Shown here piece by piece: positions 11,532 through 20,805 of a stretch of 64,000 nucleotides of DNA. The DNA is from Azorinus chamasolen. Lineage: Eukaryota > Mollusca > Bivalvia > Cardiida > Solecurtidae. The translations under genes and the position numbers were made by a program. Every line of letters begins with the position of its first letter. Position 1 is the stretch's first letter. The notes beneath the pieces are model-generated. The model had not been told where the DNA came from, searched no databases, and saw nothing but the letters and a program-made list of their open reading frames with translations. The stretch lies in assembly GCA_963576725.1 (NCBI GenBank), contig OY755241.1:72301041-72365040 (forward strand). Reading direction: 5' to 3'.

Positions 11532-11785
11532 GTGGAAGACGGGAAGGGATAAATCTTGGAATGGTATTGAAATTTGTAACTGGAGTAGAAACCGAACCAC
11601 CTCTTGGATTTGGAATATCACCCTCAGTTATATTTGTAAACAGTGTGGCATTGCTGCCAACTGCCAATACCTGTTCCAATCGGTTGACATTGGCAGTACC
11701 TTCAGACAACATTTTGCCAGATGATGAAATATTATTCAAACTGTATGATTATGCGTTTTGCAACAGTTACTTTGGACTTGCATAA
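11532..11785 (+). CDS. terminal exon encoding the C-lobe of a HECT E3 ligase-like domain
   Basis: The acceptor TTGACAG ends at 11531 and the stop TAA at 11783-11785. The 84-residue product reads as a HECT C-lobe end: LKFVTGVETEPPLGF near the start, then the active-site signature LPTANTCSNRL, and a final segment ending FGLA close to the stop. The Cys of ANTC matches the cysteine that carries ubiquitin in HECT ligases (known for the family). The N-lobe that binds the E2 is absent. The first two bases (GT) complete the codon left open by the SAM exon, so 7450-7675 and 11532-11785 can splice together in frame and give about 158 residues. Missing middle exons or decay cannot be excluded. Confidence 0.65.
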
Positions 11786-12210
11786 TGTGTATAGGACAGC
11801 TGAAGGATATCTGTTGCATGAACTTTTGTCAGTTAATTACACTTATAAACCCCCAGCCAACAAGTATAGGGGTAATGCCAGTTAACCTTGTTTGCCAAAT
11901 TTTTATGCCTCAAAGGATTGTGGGTGGTTTGCATACAGTACTTATCTGTCTTTTCGTCTGTCAAACAGTATATATCTTTGTGTCCTGGCTGTTATTTTAT
12001 ACATAGATGGATTTCTAGTTCACCAGAACTTTGGCCAGAGTGAGGTATTGGGATGAATCTGTGTCTGTGGTATTATTTTGGTGCATGGATAATCCTGTCA
12101 TCTTATCACTGTCAGCCCCATGTGGTGCTGATGATTAGAATGTCACCACTGCTTGGGCTTGGGACTGTGCATGTCGTAAAAGGCGACTAAAGGGATTTAC
12201 TTGCACAAAA
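11786..12210. other. repeat-derived sequence downstream of the HECT exon
   Basis: It contains stretches resembling common bivalve repeats (TTTTTATGCCTCAAAGGATT near 11,910; GCATGTCGTAAAAGGCGACT near 12,170, a SINE-like segment). I saw no clear polyadenylation signal directly after the stop. Confidence 0.4.
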
Positions 12211-12400
12211 AAGTAACATTAAATGCAACACTCTTTTCAAATTTTGGGCCATGGGCCTTCTTCAGGAAAGACAGTTTGTTCAACTAACTAGGTAATGTCC
12301 ATTTTCAAAATGGGCATTACATAGTTAGTTGATTAAACCGTATTTCCTGAAGAAGGCCTCTGGCCCAAAATTTGAAAAAAATGTTGCATTTAATGTTATT
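12211..12400. repeat. foldback with about 90-bp arms
   Basis: AACATTAAATGCAAC near 12,214 pairs with GTTGCATTTAATGTT near 12,382, and the arms continue through AAATTTTGGGCCATGGGCC and CCTTCTTCAGGAAA to a centre near 12,304 (CCATTTTCAAAATGG). Mismatches are few. It is non-coding and probably a foldback MITE. Confidence 0.7.
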
Positions 12401-12409
12401 ATTTATGAT

Positions 12410-13231
12410 AGTTCCCTGTGGAATAGCTGGTACAGAGATTGTACAAAATAGTTTTAACCATAAAGTCTCGATCGAGTTCGATTTTGGTTTGGATCACATC
12501 AGTATGACCAGAGCTGCGGCCCCCGATTTAACAAAAAATGCTGTTTTTTCGACTTGTTTACACTCTAGAAGCCACATATTTTAGCAATCTTAACCAAACT
12601 GCTGTAAGGTTGCAATCAAGATTGAATTTTGATTTGATCACAACTGTATGACTAGAGTAATGGGCCCCTTATTTGGCAAAGAAATACTGCTATAACACCT
12701 TGAAAGTAAGTACTGCTATAACACCTTGATCAAGTTGAATGTTGGGTTTGATTGCACTTGAGTGACTTGAGTAAAGGCCCCCTTATGTTGAAAAAAAGCA
12801 CCAAAACTGTTTCCAACTTGTTAATACGCCAGAAGCCAACATTTGTAAGCAATCTCAATTAAACTTGCACAAAATATGTTTGGCTATAAGAACATGGTCA
12901 AGTTAAATTTTGGATTGGATTGCATCTGTAGGATTAGAGTTATGACCCCTTATTTTGTTAAAAATGTTGTATTTGGACTTGTTTATTCTCTAGAAGCAAT
13001 ATTTCTGAAACAATCATAATCAAAACTTGCTCAGAATATGTATTCTGAAAATTCCAATCAAATTCAATTTTGCATCGGATAGGTCATGTATGAGCAGAGT
13101 TGTATACCCCTGATTTGGGAAATAATTGTGTTTATTAACTTGTTTACACTAACTGCTTCATAAGGCAACCACAACTGGTCATTATTGCCACTCAGGTGAG
13201 TGATATAAGGGCCATCATGGTCCTCTTGTTA
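12410..13231 (-). mobile_element. tandem-core dispersed element, reverse orientation
   Basis: Units of about 155 bp share CTTGTTTACACTCTAGAAGC-like segments near 12,555, 12,820, 12,980 and 13,135. The element ends at GGGCCATCATGGTCCTCTTG, the complement of the family head (AAGAGGGCCATGATGACCCT) seen intact at 42,541. It therefore belongs to the same superfamily as the 42.5-kb element but has a different core unit. Confidence 0.55.
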
Positions 13232-13394
13232 GTAAGTTGCGTCTTCCTGAATCTTTGGTGCCCTACCCTTATTATCCACAGAGTTCTGAGATTCTTTTAG
13301 ATTCCTAGTGTAAAGCACTGATACAGCAGACTCTTTTAGATGGGGAGTGTAAAGCACTGATACATCAGACCTAGGTTTATAGTCGCATCAGAAA

Positions 13395-13475
13395 GACTTT
13401 GTCCAGTTTAGGATCCAACTCACAACCCCTGGCGTTGTAGTTGAGCGCGTTTACCACCCGACCTGATCACCCGTC
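13395..13475 (-). repeat. degraded tRNA-like SINE head
   Basis: On the minus strand GGGTGGTAAACGCGCTCAAC (A-box-like) is followed about 25 nt later by GGGGTTGTGAGTTGGATCC (B-box-like, two changes from consensus). It is decayed, and I could not resolve SINE borders. Confidence 0.35.
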
Positions 13476-14093
13476 ACCTTTACATGTGGACGTCTCGGAG
13501 GTCCGAGAAAGAAGAAAGAGATAGGATTGTACTGCCTCTTTAAATGAGCTTGAAGAAAAAAGAATCAAGCTGGAAATGATTCAAATTTAAAACAAAACTT
13601 GCTGCTGATGTAGAGTTTAAATTAGTTCAGATTAAACAATTTGCCCAGCAGGGGGAATGAAACTCCTTAAAAAAGGAAATGTTACAGGTCAAAATTAAGA
13701 GAGTGTTGAACTGGGGCATCCAATTTTTAGATAATGACCTGTAATTTTCAATTATGCAGGACTTCAGATAAGTTTTGTAAAATGAATCTGGAGTGTTTTT
13801 GTAAGATGGTGAGAAAAATGTGCAGCTTGACTGGGACTTGAACGTGTTTAACTGTTTTCATTCCACATATACTGTTTAGTCTGCATTATTTTTACAATGT
13901 ATTGCTTGTTCAGCCCTTCATCAGCATCAATCTTGTGTGTACATACAATCAATCTTGTAACAGATGATCACTTTGATAATCTTGCATGTAAGTGGTTGCT
14001 TGAAGCAGGATATAAGTAATGCAGAAAGCTTAGATATGTTTTATTCTACATGAAGCCATCACATGTCTTCAGACATCTCTATACTACTTCAGT
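13476..14093. other. no feature recognised
   Basis: AT-rich sequence with no family-like reading frame, no strong hairpin and no tandem period that I can see. Confidence 0.4.
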
Positions 14094-14602
14094 TAGTGGT
14101 CACTTTACCCAATAACCTCTTTCTAGTTATGAAGACAAGTGACCACTTAAAGAAGGCTGAAAGTAAAACAGAGTGTGCCTTAACCCTTTACCCAATAAGC
14201 CTATTTCTAGATATGAAAACAGGTGACCACTTTAAGCAGATTAAAAGTAAAGCAGAATGTGCCTTAAGGTACAATCTGTTTTACTTTCACCCTGCTGTAA
14301 GCTACCAGCTGCTAGGATAAAGAAATATTTCTTATGCTATATTGTCATGACTGTATAAATTTGAACTATTTTCTTCGGTAGAGGACTAAATTAAATGCGC
14401 GTAAAGACCGTTCTATAAGGGAAAGGGTTAAGGCGCATTCTGCTTTACTTTCAGCCTGTCTTAGGCTACCACCGGCTAGGATATAGAAAATATTTATTAT
14501 GGTATTAAAAATTATGTTCATAACTATATAAATTTGAACTTTTTTCTTCAGCGGAGGAATAAATCAAACGCGCTAAAAGCCTCTTCGTAAAGGAAAGGGT
14601 CA
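14094..14602 (+). mobile_element. TTAA MITE (second family), split by a nested relative
   Basis: The left part (14094-14183) runs to AAAACAGAGTGTGCCTTAA. The right part resumes at 14428 with TTAAGGCGCATTCTGCTTTA and ends near AAAGGGTCAA. Joined at one TTAA, the two parts form a palindrome centred on that TTAA (GTGCC-TTAA-GGCGC). Its ends (TTTACCCAATAACC and AGGAAAGGG) fit the piggyBac-like pattern. Confidence 0.65.
14180..14431 (+). mobile_element. nested TTAA MITE inserted in the centre of its relative
   Basis: Bounded by TTAA at 14180-14183 and 14428-14431, with termini CCCTTTACCC and GGGAAAGGG. The internal palindrome includes AAAGTAAAGCAGAATGTGCC, then TTAAGG and a diverged partner. Both TTAA copies are exact, so this is a clean, fairly recent insertion. 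Confidence 0.75.
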
Positions 14603-15587
14603 ATACAAGATTGACTGTAATTTTTAAAATGACAGGGCTACAGAAAAGATAAAGTTAACTGAAGATTTCCAACATTTATTTTCCATTTATGTCTCCATCT
14701 AACCCTGTATGGCGACTTCTTACTGGAATCCTACCTTTTAATCATGATTCTAATGAGCAATCTCATCATAGGAATTGGTTGAGCCATATACCACTGTATA
14801 CTATTAAGCGTTATTGTTGTAGAATATACTGCAAAATTGACAGACAGGGCAGACCCAGACCAGATGGTTCCCATCTTAGCCCTCTGATCTGAGTCTACAC
14901 TGGTTGCATAGGACAGGTGTACTCCTTACAGACACGCTGTGTGTAGATAATGCACATGTGTCACTAAGGATCATTGAGTTAATGCAATAATGATTGTTAA
15001 CATCTATTGACTGTAGGTAGTGCAGTAGCATTCTGCATTTCTTTCATTCTGCTTTAGGCTGCCATCTTTCTATGAAGAACTTTACAGAAAGCTCCTATCA
15101 GATACCAGATGGCAGATTTACAAAAGTTTACATATTCAATAGCAGTAAGAAATATAAAATGATCTTGATTATAAACATAATATTCAAGATCATTACTGAT
15201 TAAAATCTGTTTTTTTGAAAGGCTAATGGATGAAATATTGAATTTTATACTTTAAATTGAAAAACAAAATGAAAGTAATGCAGAAATCCCATATAGCATG
15301 GTTATAAGCTAAAGGCAAAAAAAATGTAAAACAGAATCCAATAGAAGCTTTCTGCTTTTCACACTTCTCTCACAACCTGGATTTAAAACAGTCAGTGATT
15401 CCTCATTTCCATATATTAGTCAGGACATTGTATTAAATATATGGAGGAAGGCATAAATGCTGTTTTGAACAGAATTTTTGAAGCAGATATAGTGAATGTG
15501 TGTGTGAGGCATATGACTGCTTAAAGCAATATGAAAGTAAAGCAGAAAGCTAACATGGGATATTTCTTTTTTACTAGCTTGTTGCAT
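14603..15587. other. intergenic with MITE fragments
   Basis: A TTAA-family core (AGACCCAGACCAGATGGTTC ... CTGATCTGAGTCTACACTG) lies at about 14,849-14,901. Pieces of the second family (CATTCTGCTTTAGGCTGCCA near 15,046; ATGAAAGTAAAGCAGAAAGC near 15,530) follow. No gene seen. Confidence 0.45.
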
Positions 15588-15785
15588 TAATCCTTTACTC
15601 CATAGCTTGTTTTCAGTGTTGAAGACAAGTGGTTGTTTAATGCAGGCTGAAAGTAAAGCAGAATACTGCTTTAGGAGCATTGTGTTTTACTTTCAGTCTG
15701 ATTTAAGCTACCATCTGTTCGGATATAATAAATATTTCTTATGCGGCATAGTAATGACTGTACAAACTATGGAGTAGAGGGTTCA
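15588..15785 (+). mobile_element. TTAA MITE (second family)
   Basis: Starts TTAATCCTTTACTCC and ends GGAGTAGAGGGTTCA. The middle holds GCTGAAAGTAAAGCAGAA and a diverged inverted partner TTTTACTTTCAGTC, as in the nested pair at 14.1-14.6 kb. Terminal TTAA is kept only on the left. Confidence 0.55.
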
Positions 15786-16138
15786 GCTTCCAACTAGTTT
15801 AAAGCATTTTATACAAAAGTTTGATCATTATTGAACTGGACAATGCTGAATTAAAAGATTGGGAAACAATATTGTCGTCTGTTTTACAGGATATACCCTA
15901 AACAAACAATATAAAAATTATGATAATTGGAGATATAGGGAAGCCAGCTTGAAATATTACTTTAGAATCTCTGTCAGGTGAAAATATAGTTCTTGATGAA
16001 GGGAGTGAAGTCAATACAACAAGTCAACATTCCCTTATTTTTATGTCTGCACCAGCATAATACTTAGTACAGACAGAAGAATTTAATGGTGGGAAAATAT
16101 TACTCCTCTTGATCAGGAGCTGTAAAAATAAATGAATT
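15786..16138. other. no feature recognised
   Basis: AT-rich sequence between the MITE and the Harbinger relic. It may contain the 3' remainder of that relic, but no motif is readable. Confidence 0.35.
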
Positions 16139-16403
16139 AAAACAATCATTTAATTAAAATGTTGAACAGCATACACATTCATGGACCTATCTCCATTTTC
16201 ATTATGGTCCACCCTCACTTCATCTGGTGGGTCCATGTCATTTGCACATATCACCCCTGGCAAGTCCAAAATTATGCAGTACTGCACAGGAATAAACAGT
16301 CACACATGTCTTCAGTGAACAAAGTCTGAGACAACATTTAAGGCAGGGAAATATCCTTTTCAATACACCAAATCTCTGTTCAACAACAGTTCTTGTTCTT
16401 GTC
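16139..16403 (-). pseudogene. Harbinger/HARBI1-like nuclease, C-terminal relic
   Basis: Reading the minus strand from 16403 gives TRTRTVVEQRFGVLKRIFPC and, further on, VLHNFGLARGD, then an in-frame TGA at 16238-16240. V-E-Q-x-F-G-x-L-K-R-x-F-P followed by a C/A-x-V-L-H-N motif is the C-terminal signature of the DDE_Tnp_4 nuclease of Harbinger transposons and HARBI1. In another frame the next bases give PPDEVRVDHNENGD before a TAA near 16,139, so a frameshift is likely. The N-terminal DDE part is missing, and the frame upstream of 16,403 has stops. The relic sits inside the foldback-like unit and cannot be active. Confidence 0.6.
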
Positions 16404-16919
16404 AAGCCTCATCAAATCTGCAAAATGAGATTTTATACTAGAAAATATTTTGTCACATGCTTAGGTTATTCTTGAATTTCTTAAAACATAGTAAAGTGAC
16501 CTGATGTTGATTATTCTGCAAGTAATGTTTAACACATGGACTCCTAGTGATGAGCAAACTGACCCTTTACAAACAGCTACCTGTAAAGTGTACACTTGTC
16601 TTAAACAAACAGTGTTGATCAAAATCAGAGGAGCCCTTTGATCTGGATATACAAAGTTTGTCATTTAAAGACACTAATAAATAGATGTGTATTTGCACAC
16701 AAAAAATAAATAAACAAATAAAAATAGAAAGAAATGAAATGAAGCAAATTATGTGGCATTGATCTGTATATATGGCATTAAAAATCTGAATCCCCTTTTT
16801 TTAGATTGTTTTCATTGATTAATCTACTCTGCCTATAGAAGGATTAGATCTGTTAAAATTTCACCCCAAATATTTCGCTTACAGTACAAGTAAGATAAAA
16901 CAGGCATTGGATAGATATA
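16404..16919. other. no gene; one degraded MITE half-core
   Basis: GAGGAGCCCTTTGATCTGGA near 16,627 is a degraded TTAA-family core. The rest is AT-rich, ending at the inner border of the right foldback arm. Confidence 0.4.
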
Positions 16920-17669
16920 ATAAATCGTACATATGGTCCCATACACTGAAAGTTGGTTCAATATATTACCTTTTGGTTCAATATAAACACATTTTGCTTT
17001 CATATAAGCGTAAAATGAACATATATATTGGTAAAGTGGCTCCATATAAATATACTTTGGTTTCATATATTCAAAATCAGTAACATGCACTGTCCGTTTG
17101 GTTTTATATAAATACAGTACCATTTAATACCTTGCTGTTTCGGTTCAATATAACTGTATTTCCCTTCCATATATAGCAGTTTGGTTCAATATCAGTACAT
17201 TTTCTAATCATATATTGTTAATATGAACCCATATAATGCTAACGTGGTTAAATATGAATGTTGTTTGGTTTCATACATTTAAATATGAAGTCATTCATTG
17301 TTATATTGGTACCATATAAGCACATAACCAATTCATATGTTATCGGTATGAACCTATACATTGTCATTTTAGTTCCATATAGCATAGTTTCTGATCCATA
17401 TATGTCATTATGAATCTATATATTGCATTTTGGTTCTATATATTAGTGTTCTCGTTCTATATATATGTAGTTTGGTTTCATATATTGTAATTTCGAACCT
17501 ATACACTACTATAGTGGTTTCATATATACATAGTTTGGTTACATATATTGTAAGTTGGTGTCATATATTGCTAAAATGAAGTCATATATTGAAAATATGA
17601 TTCTATATATTACCATGTTGGTTCGATAATACAAAAACTGCCCATATAAGACAGCTACGGCTTTCCATA
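16920..17669 (-). repeat. right arm: inverted terminal repeat made of 21-bp units
   Basis: This is the reverse complement of 5960-6708 with only scattered differences (for example one T/C change within the first 40 bases of the cap), so the arms are young or homogenised. The outermost 20 bases are the complement of TATGGAAAGCCGTAGCTGTC. The short frame at 16833-17123 (minus) mirrors the one in the left arm. Confidence 0.9.
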
Positions 17670-17675
17670 CGAATA

Positions 17676-18162
17676 CACTCGGGAAACCTAGCGGTGTTAA
17701 CAATAATGTATTCCTGCCTAATATCCATACATCAGTATACTCAAAATTTAAAGCAAACGTCTGAATTTAGACGGCAAATATACCAACTTGCAATCAAAAT
17801 GTTTGATATTGCGTGTACTATAATAGGGTCACCGAAGAAGAAACTAGGATGTATTTATTACCGACTGAATACAAGGAGGGGATGGTGGTCACTTGTATTC
17901 GGAAAGTCTTCTTCGCCACTATTTGAAAGCACTATATCAGTAAGCAGGCAAGGCCATCTTACATAATTTAGGGTGTGTCTCAGAGTATGCCCGCGTTAAT
18001 TATGTTCGATGACAGTGGATAGGCATTAAGCAGTTTGTTCGAACCTGTTTACTGGTATGGTGTGAACTCTGTTTTTGGATAAGTCAAACCAATAAGTTGG
18101 TGCAAACGCGAACTTTGATTTGGAACTTGAAATATTTCTTTAGATCATGTCTTTCGAACAAT
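17676..18162. other. no feature recognised
   Basis: Sequence between the foldback-like unit and the next element. GGTCACCGAAGAAGAAAC near 17,828 and TCTTCTTCGCC near 17,909 give a weak inverted pair. Confidence 0.4.
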
Positions 18163-18167
18163 ATAGA

Positions 18168-18305
18168 GAATAATAGGTTAGTGCCGTAGATGGGACGCTT
18201 TATCCGACGAGGGGAGAAAACGTTGAGGCGAGGCTTGCCGAGCCTCAACTGTTTTCTCTCCGAGTCGGATAAAGGCGTCCCATCTACGGCACTAACCTAT
18301 TATTC
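18168..18305. repeat. long hairpin, about 66-bp arms
   Basis: GAATAATAGGTTAGTGCCGT at the left is perfectly complementary to the right end, and pairing continues through GATGGGACGC and TTATCCGAC to GAGGCGAGGC/GCCTC around a loop near 18,235. Only a few bases are unpaired. The same hairpin occurs at 39194-39331. Confidence 0.85.
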
Positions 18306-18841
18306 GATTTATCCAGTCAGTATAGTTAAATGTCTTTTTTATAGACTCATAACACTCTTGAAATAATTTACATTGAAAATGCAGTTTTTCGATCAACGGA
18401 TCCCTCCCTTTTCACTTCCATTTAGACGTAAATAGATCTAATGAGCTACCGCAGAGGAATATAGTTTCGATACTTGTATTACTAGAAGGGAAACGTGGTT
18501 GAATTTGAAAAATAAGATGATTTGAATCGAGGGTCGATAAGTTATTTCAAACAGACATGATCTATATTCTTTGGTCAAATTCGAGTTACGTAGTCTCGGT
18601 TTCTATTTTTAGATTCTACCTAACGTCACTCAGAAATCGATGGAACTGAACAGGCTATATTTAGGTTTATGACTATCACCGCCCCTGTAAGAGTGTATCA
18701 ATCAAATAATCATGAGAGTGAAAAGAAAACATTCACTATTTATCTGTCAATCTTTGCTTCCAGGTTTGACTTTATCAAAAACGGGTTTTGCCAGCGGTGG
18801 ATTAGATTAATAAAAGTGATAAATCAACGTCATTTTGTATG

Positions 18842-18937
18842 TGGCCTCAGTGGCGTAATCGGTAAGGGCGACGTCTCTAGAGAGATTAGAATTAGGTTTT
18901 GTATGATCAGGCGCGGGTTCGAATCCAGCTGTAGCCA
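18842..18937 (+). repeat. tRNA-like module (Leu-type layout)
   Basis: TGGCCTCAGTGGCGTAATCG starts the module, and GCGGGTTCGAATCCAGC with a perfect B box ends it. First and last bases pair TGGC/GCCA. The T stem has one mismatch. Length (96 nt) and D-arm layout resemble a class II tRNA such as tRNA-Leu, but I cannot form a convincing anticodon stem, so a polymerase III promoter or SINE head is more likely than a working tRNA. Confidence 0.55.
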
Positions 18938-19176
18938 ATTATTTTTATTTTTTCTCATTTGAATAATTCTTCTGGTGACCAAATAGATCTGTTAGATCTA
19001 TTCCATCAACATGTTTATGAATATTTACAGAAAACTAAAATAGTTCCATGGTTATAGAATCATTACGCCTATCTACTAACCTAATAAACCTTCCACTACC
19101 GGAAGTAACCTAATAAACCTAAGTTTATTTGCACCCCCTTTATCATGTCACTAGAGAAGCCTGGTGACTGGATAAA

Positions 19177-20004
19177 AGATGCATACCCTATAACAAACGC
19201 CATATAACATAACGTATCGACATTTCGCCAGCTCGGGGCAAATGTTGGTAAGTATGGGGTGTTTGCGCATTTCATTCACACACAGCACAGCACATACTTT
19301 CAATTAGTTTCTCTCGTCTGTCTTTCTGACAACATCTATTGCTCTTCAGACAAACAAAATTTGTAGTAACTCTACTTTGTTCATCGCATAAACTGAACAT
19401 GAATGTATAATGATATGTACTTTTCATATTCAACTTATTCCATGTTTCCCTGCACATTTGCCGGGGCCTCATCGTGGCTGCAGGGTGAAACATGCTTATA
19501 GAATTAAAACTATATTTGGCTTTATATTAAGTATTCGATAAGCATGGCTAACTGCCGGCAAAATCTTTTACTTGACTTTTCATGCTATGTTTTATTACAG
19601 ATGTACTTTGTATAACATGATGTATTGTTTTATGCTATGATCACAATGACAATAAAGCATTATGTACGGCAAACTTGCATTTGTCATACTGACTTGTCCA
19701 ACTCTGCCCCTTGAATTTTCTTTTAGCAGTAATGCTGATGTTGAAAAACACATAATTTATAACAGCCAATCTGAAAATTCATATGCCAGTTTGAAATCAA
19801 ACGGACTTGTTATTAAAAAAAAACTTTATTCTGCTCATAAAAACGTCATTTGCTTCATATTTGTGAAATCTAATAAAGAATTAATTTTGTCTTGATAGAG
19901 TTATTTAAAATTTAAATATAAGTAGACATGCAATTCTCTATCATTGTTCATAGTCTGAATGAACGTTTAACGTGCTAACAACTTTCAATGATTTCCATTG
20001 AGAT
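19177..20004. other. no gene recognised
   Basis: Mixed sequence with a CA-rich tract (ACACACAGCACAGCACATAC near 19,277). Reading frames at 19,272-19,493 and 19,662-19,895 have no family features. Confidence 0.4.
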
Positions 20005-20470
20005 TTAGTTAGACAATAAAGCGCGGTCGGGTAAAATTTCCATTTTAAAACAGTCATTTACAATTTTGACGTTGAAGAGAACAATCGTGCTTTTTAAAGG
20101 TCTGAGTCTATTATCATATTTCAAACAACTTTGTAGATCTACTTTAAGTCTGTATGCTATATAATATCCCACATGAATGTATAGAAAATAATGCGTGGTC
20201 GGAAAAAAATCTACTAAAAAAAAAGTCATTTGCTATTTAGAATTCGAAGAGAACAGACGTGTTTTTTAAGCTCTGAATCTATGCTCACATTTCAAACAAA
20301 TTTGCACGATATCTAACACACACATGAATGTAGATCTATAGAAAATATTGTGCGGCCGGAAAACTTTTAACCTCAAAAACAGTCATTTGCTATTTAGACA
20401 TCGAACACGACAGGCGCGTTTTTAAAGCTCTGATCCCTTGATCACATTTCAAACAACTTTCACTACAAGT
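20005..20470 (+). repeat. tandem array, three units of about 157-175 bp
   Basis: AACAGTCATTTGC-like segments recur near 20,048, 20,224 and 20,380. Each is followed by GAAGAGAACA or a similar string, a T5 tract, CTCTGA and CACATTTCAAACAA. The array ends just before the TATA-containing stretch at 20.5 kb. Confidence 0.6.
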
Positions 20471-20560
20471 TTACATATCTCATATGTGAGTTGTCTTGAT
20501 AAGTTTTACGTCACAAGGCAACGTCTTAACGACAGATTTCTTTAGCGTCGGCGCTTGATG

Positions 20561-20569
20561 TATAAATAT
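20561..20569 (+). promoter_or_regulatory. TATA-box-like site
   Basis: TATAAATAT follows a GC-richer segment (GCGTCGGCGCTTGATG) and lies about 245 bp before the ATG at 20,806. AATAAATAAG at 20,586 and a TTCGAAACAAG stretch follow, so this could also be the middle of an LTR, but I cannot find the partner LTR. Confidence 0.3.
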
Positions 20570-20805
20570 CTGGTTTGATATTGAGAATAAATAAGTTAGC
20601 CTTGGTTCGAAACAAGAATTCTTCGTTGTTTGTCCTGTACCTAGGATTGTGGAGAAGTCCGATTCAAGTAGAAGCCGATCTAGCAGGATATCATAGAAAG
20701 GGGTTGCTCCGAGAAAAGACGTCTGCTTCTTAGAAGAAAAAGAATTTACTTATAAGGAGAAAGAGTTAAGCAAGCAGTGGTAGAGGTCTGCTTAGAATCT
20801 CAACC

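Larger units (their letters stand above)
5954..17675. mobile_element. candidate giant foldback-type element, 11.7 kb
   Basis: Two inverted arms of about 750 bp (5960-6708 and 16920-17669) bound a 10.2-kb interior. Both arms begin at the outside with the same unique cap, TATGGAAAGCCGTAGCTGTC, followed by a 21-bp-period array. Immediately outside the arms lies the same hexamer, CGAATA, at 5954-5959 and 17670-17675, as expected of a 6-bp target duplication. Long inverted ends made of tandem repeats around a variable loop are the hallmark of foldback (FB) elements, first described in Drosophila. The interior holds a SAM exon, a HECT exon, a HARBI1-like relic and many smaller repeats, but no transposase that could move the unit. 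The arms are certain; that the whole is one mobile unit is inferred from the hexamer and cap. Confidence 0.55.
18163..19176 (+). mobile_element. 1-kb element with terminal hairpin and tRNA-like module, copy A
   Basis: A second copy lies inverted at 38325-39336; shared borders run from ATAGAGAATAATAGG to CTGGTGACTGGATAAA. Parts in order: a long hairpin (18168-18305); TTTATCCAGTCA just inside it, which is inverted at the far end as TGACTGGATAAA; a body of about 500 bp; a tRNA-like module (18842-18937); and a T-rich stretch. The 12-bp inverted repeat may be the true terminus, with the hairpin appended or mobilised with it. I see no target duplication. The frame at 18669-18962 is an artefact of the tRNA-like part. 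Confidence 0.7.

Noticed and set aside
20480..20760. 5' LTR and primer-binding site of a retrotransposon
   Set aside because: TATA- and AATAAA-like motifs are in a suitable order, but no second LTR and no gag/pol sequence could be found.
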